In this document: positions 1 through 8,935 of the stretch, in pieces
How the letters are laid out: each line of letters starts with the position of its first letter
How positions within the stretch are numbered: position 1 is the stretch's first letter
Assembly: GCA_002409785.1 (NCBI GenBank)
Contig: DHOX01000012.1
Span: 2,307 to 23,383, forward strand
DNA length: 21,077 nucleotides
Direction of reading: 5' to 3'
Origin: Prevotella sp. UBA5379
Lineage (GTDB): Bacteria; Bacteroidota; Bacteroidia; Bacteroidales; Bacteroidaceae
The notes under the pieces: model-generated
The model's database searches: none
What the model saw: only the letters and a program-made list of their open reading frames with translations
What the model was told of the DNA's origin: nothing
Program-made: the position numbers and the translations under genes

Positions 1-1446
1 TTCAGTGGTACGGATGCTACCTATCATCTCCCTCGGGCTACCGTTGAAGAGACGGTCAACTATATGATCAGTCTGTTGAATCAGGCTATTCCTTATCTGC
101 CCTGGACAGTAGCTAACCCGGAGTCGGATGCGGGCCATTGGACGAGAGCCGGGGCAATGGCCCTGAAGTGCAAGATCTGGCAATTTGCCGCTTCTCCGTT
201 GTTTAATTCCAGTGAAGGATACTATGGGGGCACTTCTGATGCTGAAAAGCAGCACCTGGTCTGGTATGGAGGGTACAAACCGGAACTGTGGGATTCCTTA
301 TACAATGCCTGCAAGGATTTCTTTACAGAGTTAGATGCCCGTGGAGGCTATGCTCTGGTACAGGCCGATGGCCATCGCCCTCAGGACTATTGTAATGCTT
401 TCCGTAAGGCTTATTATAATGCCAAGAGTCCTGAAATCCTGCATTTTACCCGTGTAGTAAACACTGATGCCTATAAGTCCAGTACATACGCCTGGCATTC
501 CTGGCAGGCAATAGGTCGTTGCAGTACCAATCCGACCTTTGATTATATGACGATGTTCGGATGGGCTGATGGGAGACCGTTCAACTGGGCTCAGATGACG
601 GATGCCCAGAAGGATACCATGTTCACCACTGGTGGAGGTGATGCTACTCATGTGCACTATACCCGCGATCCCCGTTTGTATGAGACTATGCTCGTCTGCG
701 GTGAGGCTACCAGTATGGATGAGGCTACTGGAAACCTGAGCGGTCGTATGCGTGAGATGTGGATTGGCGGAGGTGCATCTGGCGTGAGAAGTGGATATAA
801 TGAGGCTGCCTTTGCCAATGCTTCCATCACTGAAGCTACAAGTCAGTTTGGCACGGGCCTGGGTAACCAGAAATATTACTGTAATACGGACGGTATCCGT
901 TCTCCCTATCAGATCCAGTGGTGCTATCTCCGCCTGAGTGACATCTATCTGACCTATGCGGAAGCAAAACTGCAGAAAGGTGATCTGAAGGGGGCTATTG
1001 CGCTGATAGACAAGGTCCGGGCCCGTGTGGGACTCGAAGGACTGGAGGCTGCCTATCCGGATGAGCATCTGTCGACGAACAAGGATCAACTTCTGAACCG
1101 TCTTCTTCAGGAGCGTGTCTGTGAACTCGGTCTGGAAGATACCCGCTATTTTGACCTGATCCGTTACAAGCGGGCAGATATCTTTGAGCAACCGGTTCAT
1201 AAATTATTGACTTATCCGCTTCATGATGACGGTACTCCGTATGGATCAAACGAGGAGACGCGGTGGTTTGGGTATAACCAGAAGCATCATATCAAGTATC
1301 CCACAAAGTTCAAGTATGAGACGCAGGAAGTGAAGCGGACTCGTATCTGGTGGACGGATGGATTTGATCCGAAATGGTATCTGGAGCCTTGGCCGTTGAC
1401 AGAAGTCAATAAGGGTTATGGACTGGTCCAGAATCCCGGATGGTAA
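1..1446 (+). CDS. SusD-like (RagB/SusD) outer-membrane glycan-binding protein, 5' end cut by the window
   Basis: The reading frame is open from base 1, so the start codon and lipoprotein signal lie upstream; 481 residues are visible. SusD-like proteins are surface lipoproteins that cap a SusC-type TonB-dependent channel and bind oligosaccharides. Family hallmarks seen are an early ARAGAMALKCKIWQFAASPLFN stretch (an alpha-helical TPR-type segment, continuous in the frame), the YLRLSDIYLTYAEA helix near visible residue 310, an LLQERVCELGLEDTRYFDLIRYKR region near residue 370, and the typical NPGW C-terminus. A SusC-like gene follows after 52 bases, but its own SusD partner lies downstream of it. 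This SusD therefore probably belongs to a preceding SusC outside the window. The bound glycan cannot be read from sequence. The family call is secure. Confidence 0.95.
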   Translation, partial: FSGTDATYHLPRATVEETVNYMISLLNQAIPYLPWTVANPESDAGHWTRAGAMALKCKIWQFAASPLFNSSEGYYGGTSDAEKQHLVWYGGYKPELWDSLYNACKDFFTELDARGGYALVQADGHRPQDYCNAFRKAYYNAKSPEILHFTRVVNTDAYKSSTYAWHSWQAIGRCSTNPTFDYMTMFGWADGRPFNWAQMTDAQKDTMFTTGGGDATHVHYTRDPRLYETMLVCGEATSMDEATGNLSGRMREMWIGGGASGVRSGYNEAAFANASITEATSQFGTGLGNQKYYCNTDGIRSPYQIQWCYLRLSDIYLTYAEAKLQKGDLKGAIALIDKVRARVGLEGLEAAYPDEHLSTNKDQLLNRLLQERVCELGLEDTRYFDLIRYKRADIFEQPVHKLLTYPLHDDGTPYGSNEETRWFGYNQKHHIKYPTKFKYETQEVKRTRIWWTDGFDPKWYLEPWPLTEVNKGYGLVQNPGW

Positions 1447-1498
1447 TTCTCTTTCATATTAATCCAAGTATGAATATTAATCATTAAGTTTGAAAATA

Positions 1499-4495
1499 AT
1501 GAATAAGAAAAATATATTGGTTCCATTGTTCGTCGCTCTTTCTTTGCCAATGGCAGCTCAGAAGGAAGATATCAAGGGAGTAGTACTTGACCAATGGAAC
1601 AAACCGGTATCGGGGGCTGTCGTCATAGATGTCAATCATCCTGACCGGATCGTTTCTACTGCAAAGGATGGTTCCTTTTCTCTTGCCGGTGGTGAGGTGT
1701 TAAAGGTGGAAGCGCCTAACCAGAGTGAGAAAATGGTAAAGGTTTCGGGAAATCAACCCATAGTAGTGAAGTTTGGCTATTCTTCTCGGCCGGTAGACAA
1801 TGGCTCCGGTAAGATCCTCACGGAGCGTGAGTCCACCGGAAGTGTGGCCGGGGCGTGGGGCGCAGACATTGATAAGCGTTCTACGAAGGATGTCGGCCAG
1901 GACTTGTTCGGTCAGGTCCTCGGCTTGCAGACCCTTCAGGAATCTTCCCGTTTTGGAGGTACTTCCACGTCTAATTATATCCGTGGTATCCAGAGTACGA
2001 GCAGCCATCCTCTGATCATTGTCGATGGTATAGAACGTGAGATCACGGATATTACACCCGAAGAGGTGGAGAATGTTACTGTCCTGAAGGATGCGGCAGC
2101 GGCAGCTCTCTATGGCTATAAAGGGGCTAACGGAGTGCTGGTCATCACTACCAAGCATGGACTGTATAATAAGAAAGAGATACATGCTTCCTATGAGCAC
2201 TTGTTCAACTGGATGGAGCGTCGTCCGTCTTTCGTAGATGGCTATACCTATGCCAGCGCGGTAAATGAGGCCCGCGCGAATGAGGGCTCTACACCGGTAT
2301 TTGATGAGAATTCACTGAATGCTTATAAGAATGGTACCCTGCCTTATAATTTCCCTAATGTGAACTGGCTGGATGAGGTGTTCCGTGATGTTTGCTCAAC
2401 GGATAATTTCAATCTCAGTTTCCGTGGTGGTGGCTTGAAATTCCGTTATTATACTTTCTTCAATCTGGTCAACAGCAATGGTTTTACGAAACAGCCGAAT
2501 GAGAATGACGGTTATTCTACTCAGGAAAAATACCAGAAGGCTAATATCCGCTCCAACTGGGATATAGACCTGAGCCCGAAGACCAAGCTGACGATCCACT
2601 TGCTCGGCACCCTTGCGGAATCCAATTATCCGGGGAATAATGCTGACCTTTGGTCGGATATTTATAATGTTCCCTCTGGTGCGTTTCCTATAAAAACGGC
2701 AGATGGAACATGGGGAGGAAACTCTCAGTTTGCCGGGACAATGAATCCTGTAGCTCAGGCCGTCGGTGCTGCCTACAGCAAGAACCACCGTCATACCTTT
2801 GATGCTGATATGGAGCTGACGCAGAATTTTGATTCTTTCCTGAAGGGACTTACCGGTTCTTTCCGTCTGGCCTACGATAATACTTCGTTGATTACGGAGG
2901 ATCACTCCCGGCTCTATAACTATGGCATGGAATCGGTAACGGGGTGGGAACCCGATGGCTCGGTCGCCTCAACGTCCAACTATCTGTATACGGTAAACTC
3001 TACCGCCATGGATGAAGGTTCAAGCTTGAGCAGTTATAATAAATTGTTCAATTACTATCTCCAGATGGCATACGACCGCACTTTCGGTGAACATTCCATC
3101 TATGCGCAGGCTCGGTGGGAATATGAGTACAAAAACTATCAGGGCTTGAATACCACTAATTATCGTTTGGGAGGTTCCTTTTATACACATTATGGTTTCA
3201 AGAACCGTTATTTCTTTGATACTTCATGGGTTTATGAAGGGAGCAATGTGCTGGCACCGGGGCATAAGTGGACCCTGTCACCTGCTTTTTCAGCAGCCTG
3301 GCTGATCTCTGATGAGCCTTGGGCTAAGAATGTCAGTTGGCTTAACTTCCTGAAACTTCGTGCTTCCTGGGGAGTACAGAACGTGGATGCTATACCTGTG
3401 GATGATTATTGGGAACAACTCTACCAGGGTTCCGGGAACGGCTATCGTACAGGAACGGACTTCGGCTATGGTAACGGACGTTATGAAATGGCTCGTCTGG
3501 CCAGTGAGGCTAAAAAGCATGAGCGGGCTTATAAATTTAATGTCGGTTTTGATGCCACTGTTCTTGACGGACTGGACCTGACCTTTGATTATTATCTCCA
3601 GCATCGTGACAATATCTGGTTCTCTGCCGAAGGAAAGTATACGACCATTTTAGGTGAAGATGCTCCGTACGAGGCTGCCGGCCAGATCAACAGCCATGGC
3701 GTGGAGTTAGGGATCAACTGGATCAAGACGATGGCTGACGGCTGGACTTTTAATTTCGGCGGCAACTTTGCTTACAATCGGAATATTGTCAAGAATATGC
3801 TTGAGGAGCCTCGTGCTTACTCGAATCTGGTCATGACCGGTAAACCTTACGGACAACTGGAAGGTCTTCAGGCCATTGGCTTGTTCAAGGATCAGGCGGA
3901 TATTGATGCCAGTCCGAAACAGAACTTCGGGGCTGTCTACCCTGGTGATATCAAGTACAAGGATGTCAATGGTGACGGCGTGATCGATGGGAATGATGTC
4001 AAGGCTATCGGCTATAATACAACTTGTCCTGAAATCTACTATTCTTTCAAACTCGGTGCTGAGTATAAAGGTATTGGTATGGACGCGCTCTTTCAGGGGA
4101 CGGGGCATTATTCGGCAATGATGAGCAGTCTCCTTGTCCGCCCGCTGACCGCAAGTACAAGTATCTCCAAGGAATATTACGATCATCGCTGGACACCGGA
4201 GAACCAGAATGCCAAATATCCGCGTCTGGCTTACCAGAGCAGTCCGAACAACTACCGGAACAGCAGTTTCTGGATGCTGGATCGTTCTTTCCTGAAACTC
4301 CGCTATGTCGAGGCTTATTATAATTTCCCTGCTTCCCTGCTTCATCATCTGAAAGTCGTAAGCAAGGCAAAGTTTTACGTCCGTGGCGTCGATCTCCTCT
4401 GTTTCGATCATATCAAGATCGCTGATCCTGAAACCTATAACACGTTGCGTCCTCTGACCAGAAGTGTAGTAGCAGGTCTCAGTTTCGATTTCTAA
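1499..4495 (+). CDS. SusC-like TonB-dependent outer-membrane oligosaccharide transporter
   Basis: This 998-residue protein would form the outer-membrane beta-barrel that imports glycan fragments using TonB energy. I chose the ATG at 1499 because the longer frame begins at a TTG at 1490 and the signal peptide starts neatly at MNKKNILVPLFVALSLPMAA. A carboxypeptidase-regulatory-like domain spans about residues 24-93 (IKGVVLDQWNKPVSGAVV). The plug domain follows, with IRGIQST, PLIIVDGIERE (about 171-181) and ALYGYKGANGVLVITTK (about 203-219). The last of these is the SusC signature, usually AxYGSRAANGVILITTK. A DVNGDGVIDGND loop common in SusC proteins lies near 822-833, and the chain ends in an aromatic strand (AGLSFDF). 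A SusD-like gene starts 25 bases downstream, as expected for a pair. Substrate is unknown; the family call is very secure. Confidence 0.97.
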   Translation: MNKKNILVPLFVALSLPMAAQKEDIKGVVLDQWNKPVSGAVVIDVNHPDRIVSTAKDGSFSLAGGEVLKVEAPNQSEKMVKVSGNQPIVVKFGYSSRPVDNGSGKILTERESTGSVAGAWGADIDKRSTKDVGQDLFGQVLGLQTLQESSRFGGTSTSNYIRGIQSTSSHPLIIVDGIEREITDITPEEVENVTVLKDAAAAALYGYKGANGVLVITTKHGLYNKKEIHASYEHLFNWMERRPSFVDGYTYASAVNEARANEGSTPVFDENSLNAYKNGTLPYNFPNVNWLDEVFRDVCSTDNFNLSFRGGGLKFRYYTFFNLVNSNGFTKQPNENDGYSTQEKYQKANIRSNWDIDLSPKTKLTIHLLGTLAESNYPGNNADLWSDIYNVPSGAFPIKTADGTWGGNSQFAGTMNPVAQAVGAAYSKNHRHTFDADMELTQNFDSFLKGLTGSFRLAYDNTSLITEDHSRLYNYGMESVTGWEPDGSVASTSNYLYTVNSTAMDEGSSLSSYNKLFNYYLQMAYDRTFGEHSIYAQARWEYEYKNYQGLNTTNYRLGGSFYTHYGFKNRYFFDTSWVYEGSNVLAPGHKWTLSPAFSAAWLISDEPWAKNVSWLNFLKLRASWGVQNVDAIPVDDYWEQLYQGSGNGYRTGTDFGYGNGRYEMARLASEAKKHERAYKFNVGFDATVLDGLDLTFDYYLQHRDNIWFSAEGKYTTILGEDAPYEAAGQINSHGVELGINWIKTMADGWTFNFGGNFAYNRNIVKNMLEEPRAYSNLVMTGKPYGQLEGLQAIGLFKDQADIDASPKQNFGAVYPGDIKYKDVNGDGVIDGNDVKAIGYNTTCPEIYYSFKLGAEYKGIGMDALFQGTGHYSAMMSSLLVRPLTASTSISKEYYDHRWTPENQNAKYPRLAYQSSPNNYRNSSFWMLDRSFLKLRYVEAYYNFPASLLHHLKVVSKAKFYVRGVDLLCFDHIKIADPETYNTLRPLTRSVVAGLSFDF

Positions 4496-4520
4496 TGTTG
4501 GATGATTAATATAAGACACA

Positions 4521-6278
4521 ATGAAAATCAATAAAATTATATTCGGCATAGCTTGTGTACCCCTCGTCCTGGTCTCTTGCAGTGACCAACTCAACTATCA
4601 TGAGTATGATAATGTGAACAAGGATTATATCTCCCGGATTTATGACCGGGTAGATGGCCTGGTTTCCAATATCTATTGTCAACTGGATTATGATTATGGT
4701 GACAATTATGGAGGGGGGATGCTCGCTTCAGCCTCTGATGAGGCTGTGTATTGCAATACCAGTGCTTCAGTCAATGATTTCTTCAATGGCTCCTGGAGCC
4801 CTTCTGATCCTTTGTCTGCTCAGTGGGGGGCCAGTTATTATGCCATCGCTGATTGCAATGATTTCCTGTACAACTTCAAGGATCTGGACTTTAAGGATCA
4901 GTTGAATACGGATAATTATTACCGTAATCTGGCTCAGTACAAGCGATTCCCATACGAGGTAAAACTGCTTCGGGCTTATTTCTATTTCCTCCTGGTCCGT
5001 CAGTATGGGGCCATACCTTACTATACGGCTAACCTGACTGCAGAGCAGAGGAATGTCCTGAAACAGATGCCGGCAGAGGATGTGCTGGATTCCATTATTG
5101 CTACTTGTGACTCCGTTCAGGATCATCTCCCGATGGATTATACAAATTTAGGCTCCAACACCATGAGCCCTGCTGAGACTGGTCGTTTCAACAAGTTGGT
5201 CGCCATGTCCCTGAAGGCACGTGCCGCCCTGTATGCTGCCAGCCCGCTTTTCAATACGGACGGCTCCCACAATGACAAATACCTGCTGGCTGCTCAGACC
5301 TGCCAGGCTGTGCTGGACTCAGCGGCTATCCAGGGTATTCATTTAGGAGCTTATAACAGTAACTGGGGACCGAACAATTTTATGCCTGGGAACAGCAATA
5401 ATCCTGAACTGATCTATGCACGTCGTGTGGATGATTATGGAAAACCGGAGTCCAGGAATTTCCCTGTGGGTATAGCCAGTGCCGGTGGGGGCGGTAACTG
5501 CCCGAGTGAGACACTTGCCGAGGCTTTCCAGACCAGGAACGGCTATGATGTGGTCCTGACGGATACGGGATTTGAAAGCAAGGATCCGACTTTTGATCCG
5601 AAGAATCCTTTTGCAGACCGTGATCCTCGTTTTGCCATGGTTTTTGCGGTAAATGGCGAAAAGGGATGGCCGATAGCTAATAGTGACGGACTTGAGACCT
5701 TCTATGGCGGGATCAGCGGAGAGCCGAAAGTCGGCGGCACTCCTACCGGTTATTACTTGAAAAAACTCCTGGACGGGAGTCTGGATCTTTCTGCTACAGG
5801 ACGGAAGAAGACTTCCCGCCATTCATGGATGACATTCCGGCTGGGCGAAATCTATCTGGACTATGCTGAGGCTGCCTTCCGTGCTACCGGTTCCTATACT
5901 GCTGTTCCCAAGGGGTGTCTGCTCTCTGCTCTTCAGGCTGTGAACATCATTCGACAGAGACCGGGAGTAAATATGCCGGCATTGCCGTCCACGATGACCA
6001 ACGAGGAGTTCTGGGAGAAGTATAAGAATGAGCGCTTTGTGGAAATGTGCTTCGAGGACCAGCGCTTCTTTGATGTCCGCCGCTGGAAAGAGGCTGATGA
6101 ATATTTCAAGAAAGTAAAGGAACTTAAGATCACGAAGAACAGTGATGGATCATTGGTCTATCGTCCTGATTATCAAACTCGTGAATGGGATGATAAAATG
6201 TATTTCTTCCCGATCCCGCAGATTGATATTCTCAAGGCTAAGGGTAATCTGACACAGAATCCCGGATGGGGGAAATAG
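4521..6278 (+). CDS. SusD-like (RagB/SusD) surface lipoprotein, partner of the preceding SusC
   Basis: This 585-residue protein has a short basic N-terminus, a hydrophobic stretch and a lipobox LVSC with the lipidated cysteine at residue 20, so it is exported and anchored as a lipoprotein. Family features are ARAALYAASPLFNTDG near residue 235, FRLGEIYLDYAEAAF near 440-452, NERFVEMCFEDQRFFDVRRW near 503-522 and a QNPGWGK C-terminus. It should bind oligosaccharide at the cell surface and close over the SusC barrel encoded just upstream. It is the second SusD in the window and is clearly different in sequence from the first, which suggests two uptake pairs serving different fragments. Transcription very likely ends at the hairpin about 60 bases after the stop codon. 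Confidence 0.95.
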   Translation: MKINKIIFGIACVPLVLVSCSDQLNYHEYDNVNKDYISRIYDRVDGLVSNIYCQLDYDYGDNYGGGMLASASDEAVYCNTSASVNDFFNGSWSPSDPLSAQWGASYYAIADCNDFLYNFKDLDFKDQLNTDNYYRNLAQYKRFPYEVKLLRAYFYFLLVRQYGAIPYYTANLTAEQRNVLKQMPAEDVLDSIIATCDSVQDHLPMDYTNLGSNTMSPAETGRFNKLVAMSLKARAALYAASPLFNTDGSHNDKYLLAAQTCQAVLDSAAIQGIHLGAYNSNWGPNNFMPGNSNNPELIYARRVDDYGKPESRNFPVGIASAGGGGNCPSETLAEAFQTRNGYDVVLTDTGFESKDPTFDPKNPFADRDPRFAMVFAVNGEKGWPIANSDGLETFYGGISGEPKVGGTPTGYYLKKLLDGSLDLSATGRKKTSRHSWMTFRLGEIYLDYAEAAFRATGSYTAVPKGCLLSALQAVNIIRQRPGVNMPALPSTMTNEEFWEKYKNERFVEMCFEDQRFFDVRRWKEADEYFKKVKELKITKNSDGSLVYRPDYQTREWDDKMYFFPIPQIDILKAKGNLTQNPGWGK

Positions 6279-6282
6279 AGGA

Positions 6283-6320
6283 TATGATTTCTGAGACAAC
6301 GGTTGTCTGTTGAAATCATA
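6283..6320 (+). repeat. Imperfect hairpin just after the susD stop codon
   Basis: The outer arms TATGATTTC (6283-6291) and GAAATCATA (6312-6320) pair over 9 bases. The inner arms GACAA (6295-6299) and TTGTC (6303-6307) pair over 5 bases around a CGG loop, with a 3 by 4 internal loop between. It lies between the susD stop and the terminator and has no T-run of its own. A role in 3'-end protection of the mRNA is possible but inferred. Confidence 0.6.
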
Positions 6321-6337
6321 AATGGTTGATTTAGCCT

Positions 6338-6367
6338 GGACCGGGATTTCCATCCCGGTCCTTTTTT
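6338..6367 (+). terminator. Rho-independent terminator after the SusC/SusD genes
   Basis: A perfect 10-base-pair GC-rich stem (GGACCGGGAT at 6338-6347 with ATCCCGGTCC at 6352-6361) closes a TTCC loop and is followed directly by six T residues. It marks the 3' end of the susC/susD transcription unit. Confidence 0.93.
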
Positions 6368-6468
6368 CTTGTTTGTTTTCCATCTCTGGGAGTCATGGGG
6401 CCTTGCCTGATCCTGTCCTTGACTTTTTACCAGTCTTGAAGAAAAAAGAATAAAAACTATTAAAAATG

Positions 6469-6499
6469 TTGTTTTAATCTGAATAATTTATTAAATTTG
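6469..6499 (+). promoter_or_regulatory. Probable Bacteroidetes sigma-ABfr promoter for the GH2/rhaM unit
   Basis: TAAATTTG at 6492-6499 fits the Bacteroidetes -7 consensus TAnnTTTG exactly. A TTG at 6469-6471 lies 20 bases upstream, where the -33 TTTG box is expected. The surroundings are AT-rich. Transcription would start within about 10 bases and leave a leader of roughly 165 bases. Confidence 0.6.
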
Positions 6500-6670
6500 T
6501 CCTTTATAAGACAAGTCCAGGACCACGAACGACTTGTAGTGTTGCTGAACCATGAAAAGATTTATTTCCGAAAGGAATCTGCCGGAGAGATGATTCTTCC
6601 ATTGATGTTTTTCTAAGGGGAAATCCTGTAAAGAACAGAGGGGAAGAATATCCTTTTAAATGATGTAGAC

Positions 6671-8170
6671 ATGAAGAAATGGTACTTCTTTTTTGCGCTT
6701 TTTGCTCTGCTTTCCATAAGGGTTAATGCACAGGAAAAAATAGATCTTGCCGGTTACTGGTGGTATACCACTGACGAGATTACTGCACCTTCCTCTCTCA
6801 TTCATAAGGTGGGGAGAAGGATTTCCCTGCCTGGTTTTCTGCTGACAAATCGTGAGGGAGGTCTGATGCCCCTGGCGTTGAAAGAGACAAATCTGCTCAA
6901 TGATTCCAGTTATTTCCTCGATTCTTTTATGGCCAGGCCTCATCGGTCTGGAGTGGCACGACTGGCGTCCTTATCTGAGCCTGAAACTAACTATGTAGGT
7001 ACCGTGTGGTATTGGAAATCCGTCTGTGTTCCTAAGGAATGGAAGCGGTCTCGTGTCATCCTGTTCCTGGGACAACCGCATGTGGCAACAACTGTTTATG
7101 TTAATGGCAGCAAGGTAGGACAGTCCTTGATGAATTCTTTACCCTATCAATATGATATTACATCCTCTTTATCTTTTGGCGGCATGAATCAGATAGCTGT
7201 TGAGGTCAATAATGGGATCAGAAGTCTGGCTTTGGATACAGATTCGGGCACAGGATCTTCGGTGGAGAAAGGTAACTGGAATGGTATTGGTGGAAGAATA
7301 GAGTTGCTGGCAAGGGCGAAGCAGGCGGTCTTGAAGGTCAGAGTAGGGGAGTATGATGAGCAGAAACATTCCCTTCAGGTTTTCTTGCAAGGTGATAAGG
7401 GTTTTGAAAAGGGATTAAAGTTCTTGCTTGAGGATAGTCCTGTCAAGGTGCTGGGCGTGGAAGGCCGACCTGGTCAGGATGGAGCGGAGTCACGGGAATA
7501 TCATCTCTCCTGTTTCTTGGATAAGTGGGATGAGTTTCATCCGAACACTTATGAACTTGGTGTGGTGATCAAGAGAGATACGATGTCTACTGTTTTCGGG
7601 GTTCGTGACATCAGTGCCAAGGGAGGAGAATACTATATCAATGGCCGGTCTGTTTCGTTTCACGGAACAGTAGCTGATAGTGATTTCTCCTTGACCGCCT
7701 ATCTTTCCACGGATGTGGATTTCTGGTTTAATCTCTTTAAGCATTATAAGGAACAGGGGATCAATGTCATTCGTTTCCATCATCATTTTCCTCCTGAAGC
7801 TGCTTTTACCGCTGCTGACTGTCTGGGATTTTATCTGGAAATGGAGGGCCCTGCCTGGCCGTATGCCGTAGGGAGTAGTCCCGGGGAGACGCTGGCAGAG
7901 CAGAACAGGGTGAGAGAAAGCAAGCATATTGTGGATATTTATGGTAATCATCCGAGTTTTGTAATGATGTTTGCTGCCAATGATTCTTATGGAAAGACCT
8001 TGAAGAAGGATGAAGGCTGGATTAGGCAAATGTCCCGGTATGATCCTCGGAGAATCTATTGCGAAGTTGCTGATGACAATCGTTTGGCTTTGGAACAGAC
8101 GGGTGAAGAGAAGTCGGCCGGAGACTCTCGGGGCGGGGATGGGACTGCACCTGCTTTCTTGCAGAGATAA
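6671..8170 (+). pseudogene. Truncated GH2-type beta-glycosidase, C-terminal half of the catalytic barrel missing
   Basis: The 499-residue frame has a good signal peptide (MKKWYFFFALFALLSIRVNA). A GH2 sugar-binding domain follows (about 25-215; TVYVNGSKVG at 141-150), then an immunoglobulin-like domain (about 218-315) and the start of the TIM barrel (FHGTVADSDF; GINVIRFHHHFPPEA at 363-377; GNHPSFVMMF at 425-434). GH2 enzymes carry the acid/base glutamate in an NE pair just after this strand. Here the pair reads N437-D438. The chain ends about 60 residues later in low-complexity sequence (EEKSAGDSRGGDG), so the nucleophile strand and all later domains are absent; relatives in this GH2 group are usually much longer. 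The other frames after 8090 show no obvious continuation into the next 175 bases, so a deletion is more likely than a single frameshift. The promoter and N-terminus look intact. It could instead be a non-catalytic binding protein. Confidence 0.7.
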
Positions 8171-8345
8171 AATCCCGGATTCATGGATCTTTGAGGGCCC
8201 TGGCATCTGAGAAGGGGGATTCCGATAGACTTTTAAGCATGGAGGCGAAGGGAGTGTATGGAGTTTAAGTAATTTCTTCTCCTTTGGAAAGAAGGAGAGG
8301 TATGAACGGAAATAATAACTGAAACAATATCAAAAACGAAGGACT

Positions 8346-8666
8346 ATGAAACGATTTGCTTTTAAAATGTATCTGAAACCGGGTTGTGAAAAAGAGTATG
8401 CCCGGCGTCATGCTGCGATCTGGCCTGAGATGGTGAAAATGATCAAGGAAGACCAGGGCGTCAGCAACTACAGTATTTTCTGGGATAAGGAAACTAACCT
8501 TTTGTTTGCTTATCAGGAATGTAATAAAGATGTTAATACTCAGGATACCAGCCATGTCGACCCGGTGACCCAGAAATGGTGGGATATGATGGCTGACCTC
8601 ATGGATACAAACAAGGATCATTCTCCGGTAAGTGTACCCTTAAAAGAACTTTTCCATTTGAAGTAA
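8346..8666 (+). CDS. rhaM: L-rhamnose mutarotase (RhaM/YiiL family)
   Basis: This 106-residue cytoplasmic protein matches the full length of the RhaM family, which interconverts the alpha and beta anomers of L-rhamnose to feed rhamnose isomerase. Visible hallmarks are EYARRHAAIWPEM with His22 at the position of the family's catalytic histidine, NYSIFWD (41-47) with Tyr42, NLLFAYQE (51-58), KWWDMMADLM (77-86) and the SPVSVPLKELFHL ending (93-105). It lacks a signal peptide, as expected. It lies 175 bases after the GH2 pseudogene on the same strand and probably shares its transcript. Its presence inside an enzyme cluster with three CE12 domains is the best single clue that the target glycan contains rhamnose. 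Confidence 0.95.
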   Translation: MKRFAFKMYLKPGCEKEYARRHAAIWPEMVKMIKEDQGVSNYSIFWDKETNLLFAYQECNKDVNTQDTSHVDPVTQKWWDMMADLMDTNKDHSPVSVPLKELFHLK

Positions 8667-8667
8667 A

Positions 8668-8693
8668 CTCAAATGCGGGATCCTGTATTTGAG
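8668..8693. repeat. Short inverted repeat after rhaM
   Basis: CTCAAAT (8668-8674) and ATTTGAG (8687-8693) can pair over 7 bases around a 12-base loop, starting one base after the rhaM stop codon. There is no T-run after it, so it is at best a weak terminator or mRNA-end structure. Confidence 0.4.
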
Positions 8694-8761
8694 ACAGACT
8701 GATGAAAATGCAGAGATGTTTGATTACTGTTCATCAGATCTTTGTGTTCATGACTTTTTAC

Positions 8762-8835
8762 ACTGGCTTGTGTCGCCTGTACCGGATTTTGTTCACATTT
8801 GCGGATAAAATCCAGGGAGGACCGGACAAGCCAGT
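8762..8835. repeat. Nested inverted repeat in the convergent rhaM/esterase spacer
   Basis: Perfect 10-base outer arms ACTGGCTTGT (8762-8771) and ACAAGCCAGT (8826-8835) enclose perfect 7-base inner arms GGATTTT (8784-8790) and AAAATCC (8807-8813). The intervening 12-base flanks are equal in length and partly complementary. Either strand would fold into a long interrupted hairpin. It sits between two convergent genes with no coding frame I trust. It may end transcription from both sides, be a small mobile-repeat relic, or be a structured RNA. Confidence 0.6.
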
Positions 8836-8935
8836 TCTTGAATATGATCATTAGCCTATCCGTTCCTCTTTTTAGTAAGTACGAAACGTATGTCCTTCTG
8901 AACTGTTCTGTGGTGGCTCAAGAGAAAGAGGGGGG

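Larger units (their letters stand above)
6279..6670. other. Intergenic region and leader between susD and the GH2 pseudogene
   Basis: This 392-base gap holds no convincing gene. In order it contains an imperfect hairpin (6283-6320), an intrinsic terminator (6338-6367), an AT-rich stretch with a Bacteroidetes-type promoter (6469-6499), and about 165 bases of likely 5' leader before the ATG at 6671. Short reading frames crossing it on the minus strand look like shadows. Confidence 0.6.

Noticed and set aside
1490..1498. TTG start of the SusC-like gene
   Set aside because: The ATG three codons downstream gives a conventional signal peptide, and TTG starts are rare in these bacteria.
3707..4594. 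295-codon minus-strand frame across the end of susC
   Set aside because: It covers conserved SusC C-terminal coding sequence and the start of susD and shows no family features, so it is a shadow.
8010..8210. Alternative-frame stretch at the end of the GH2 pseudogene, considered as a frameshifted continuation
   Set aside because: It overlaps the in-frame GH2 sequence at its start, ends within 200 bases and shows no GH2 nucleophile or C-terminal motif, so it cannot restore the missing half.
8276..8300. CTTCTCCTT/AAGGAGAGG hairpin before rhaM, considered as terminator or Shine-Dalgarno sequester
   Set aside because: There is no T-run after it, and the purine arm lies more than 40 bases from the rhaM start, too far to act as its ribosome binding site.
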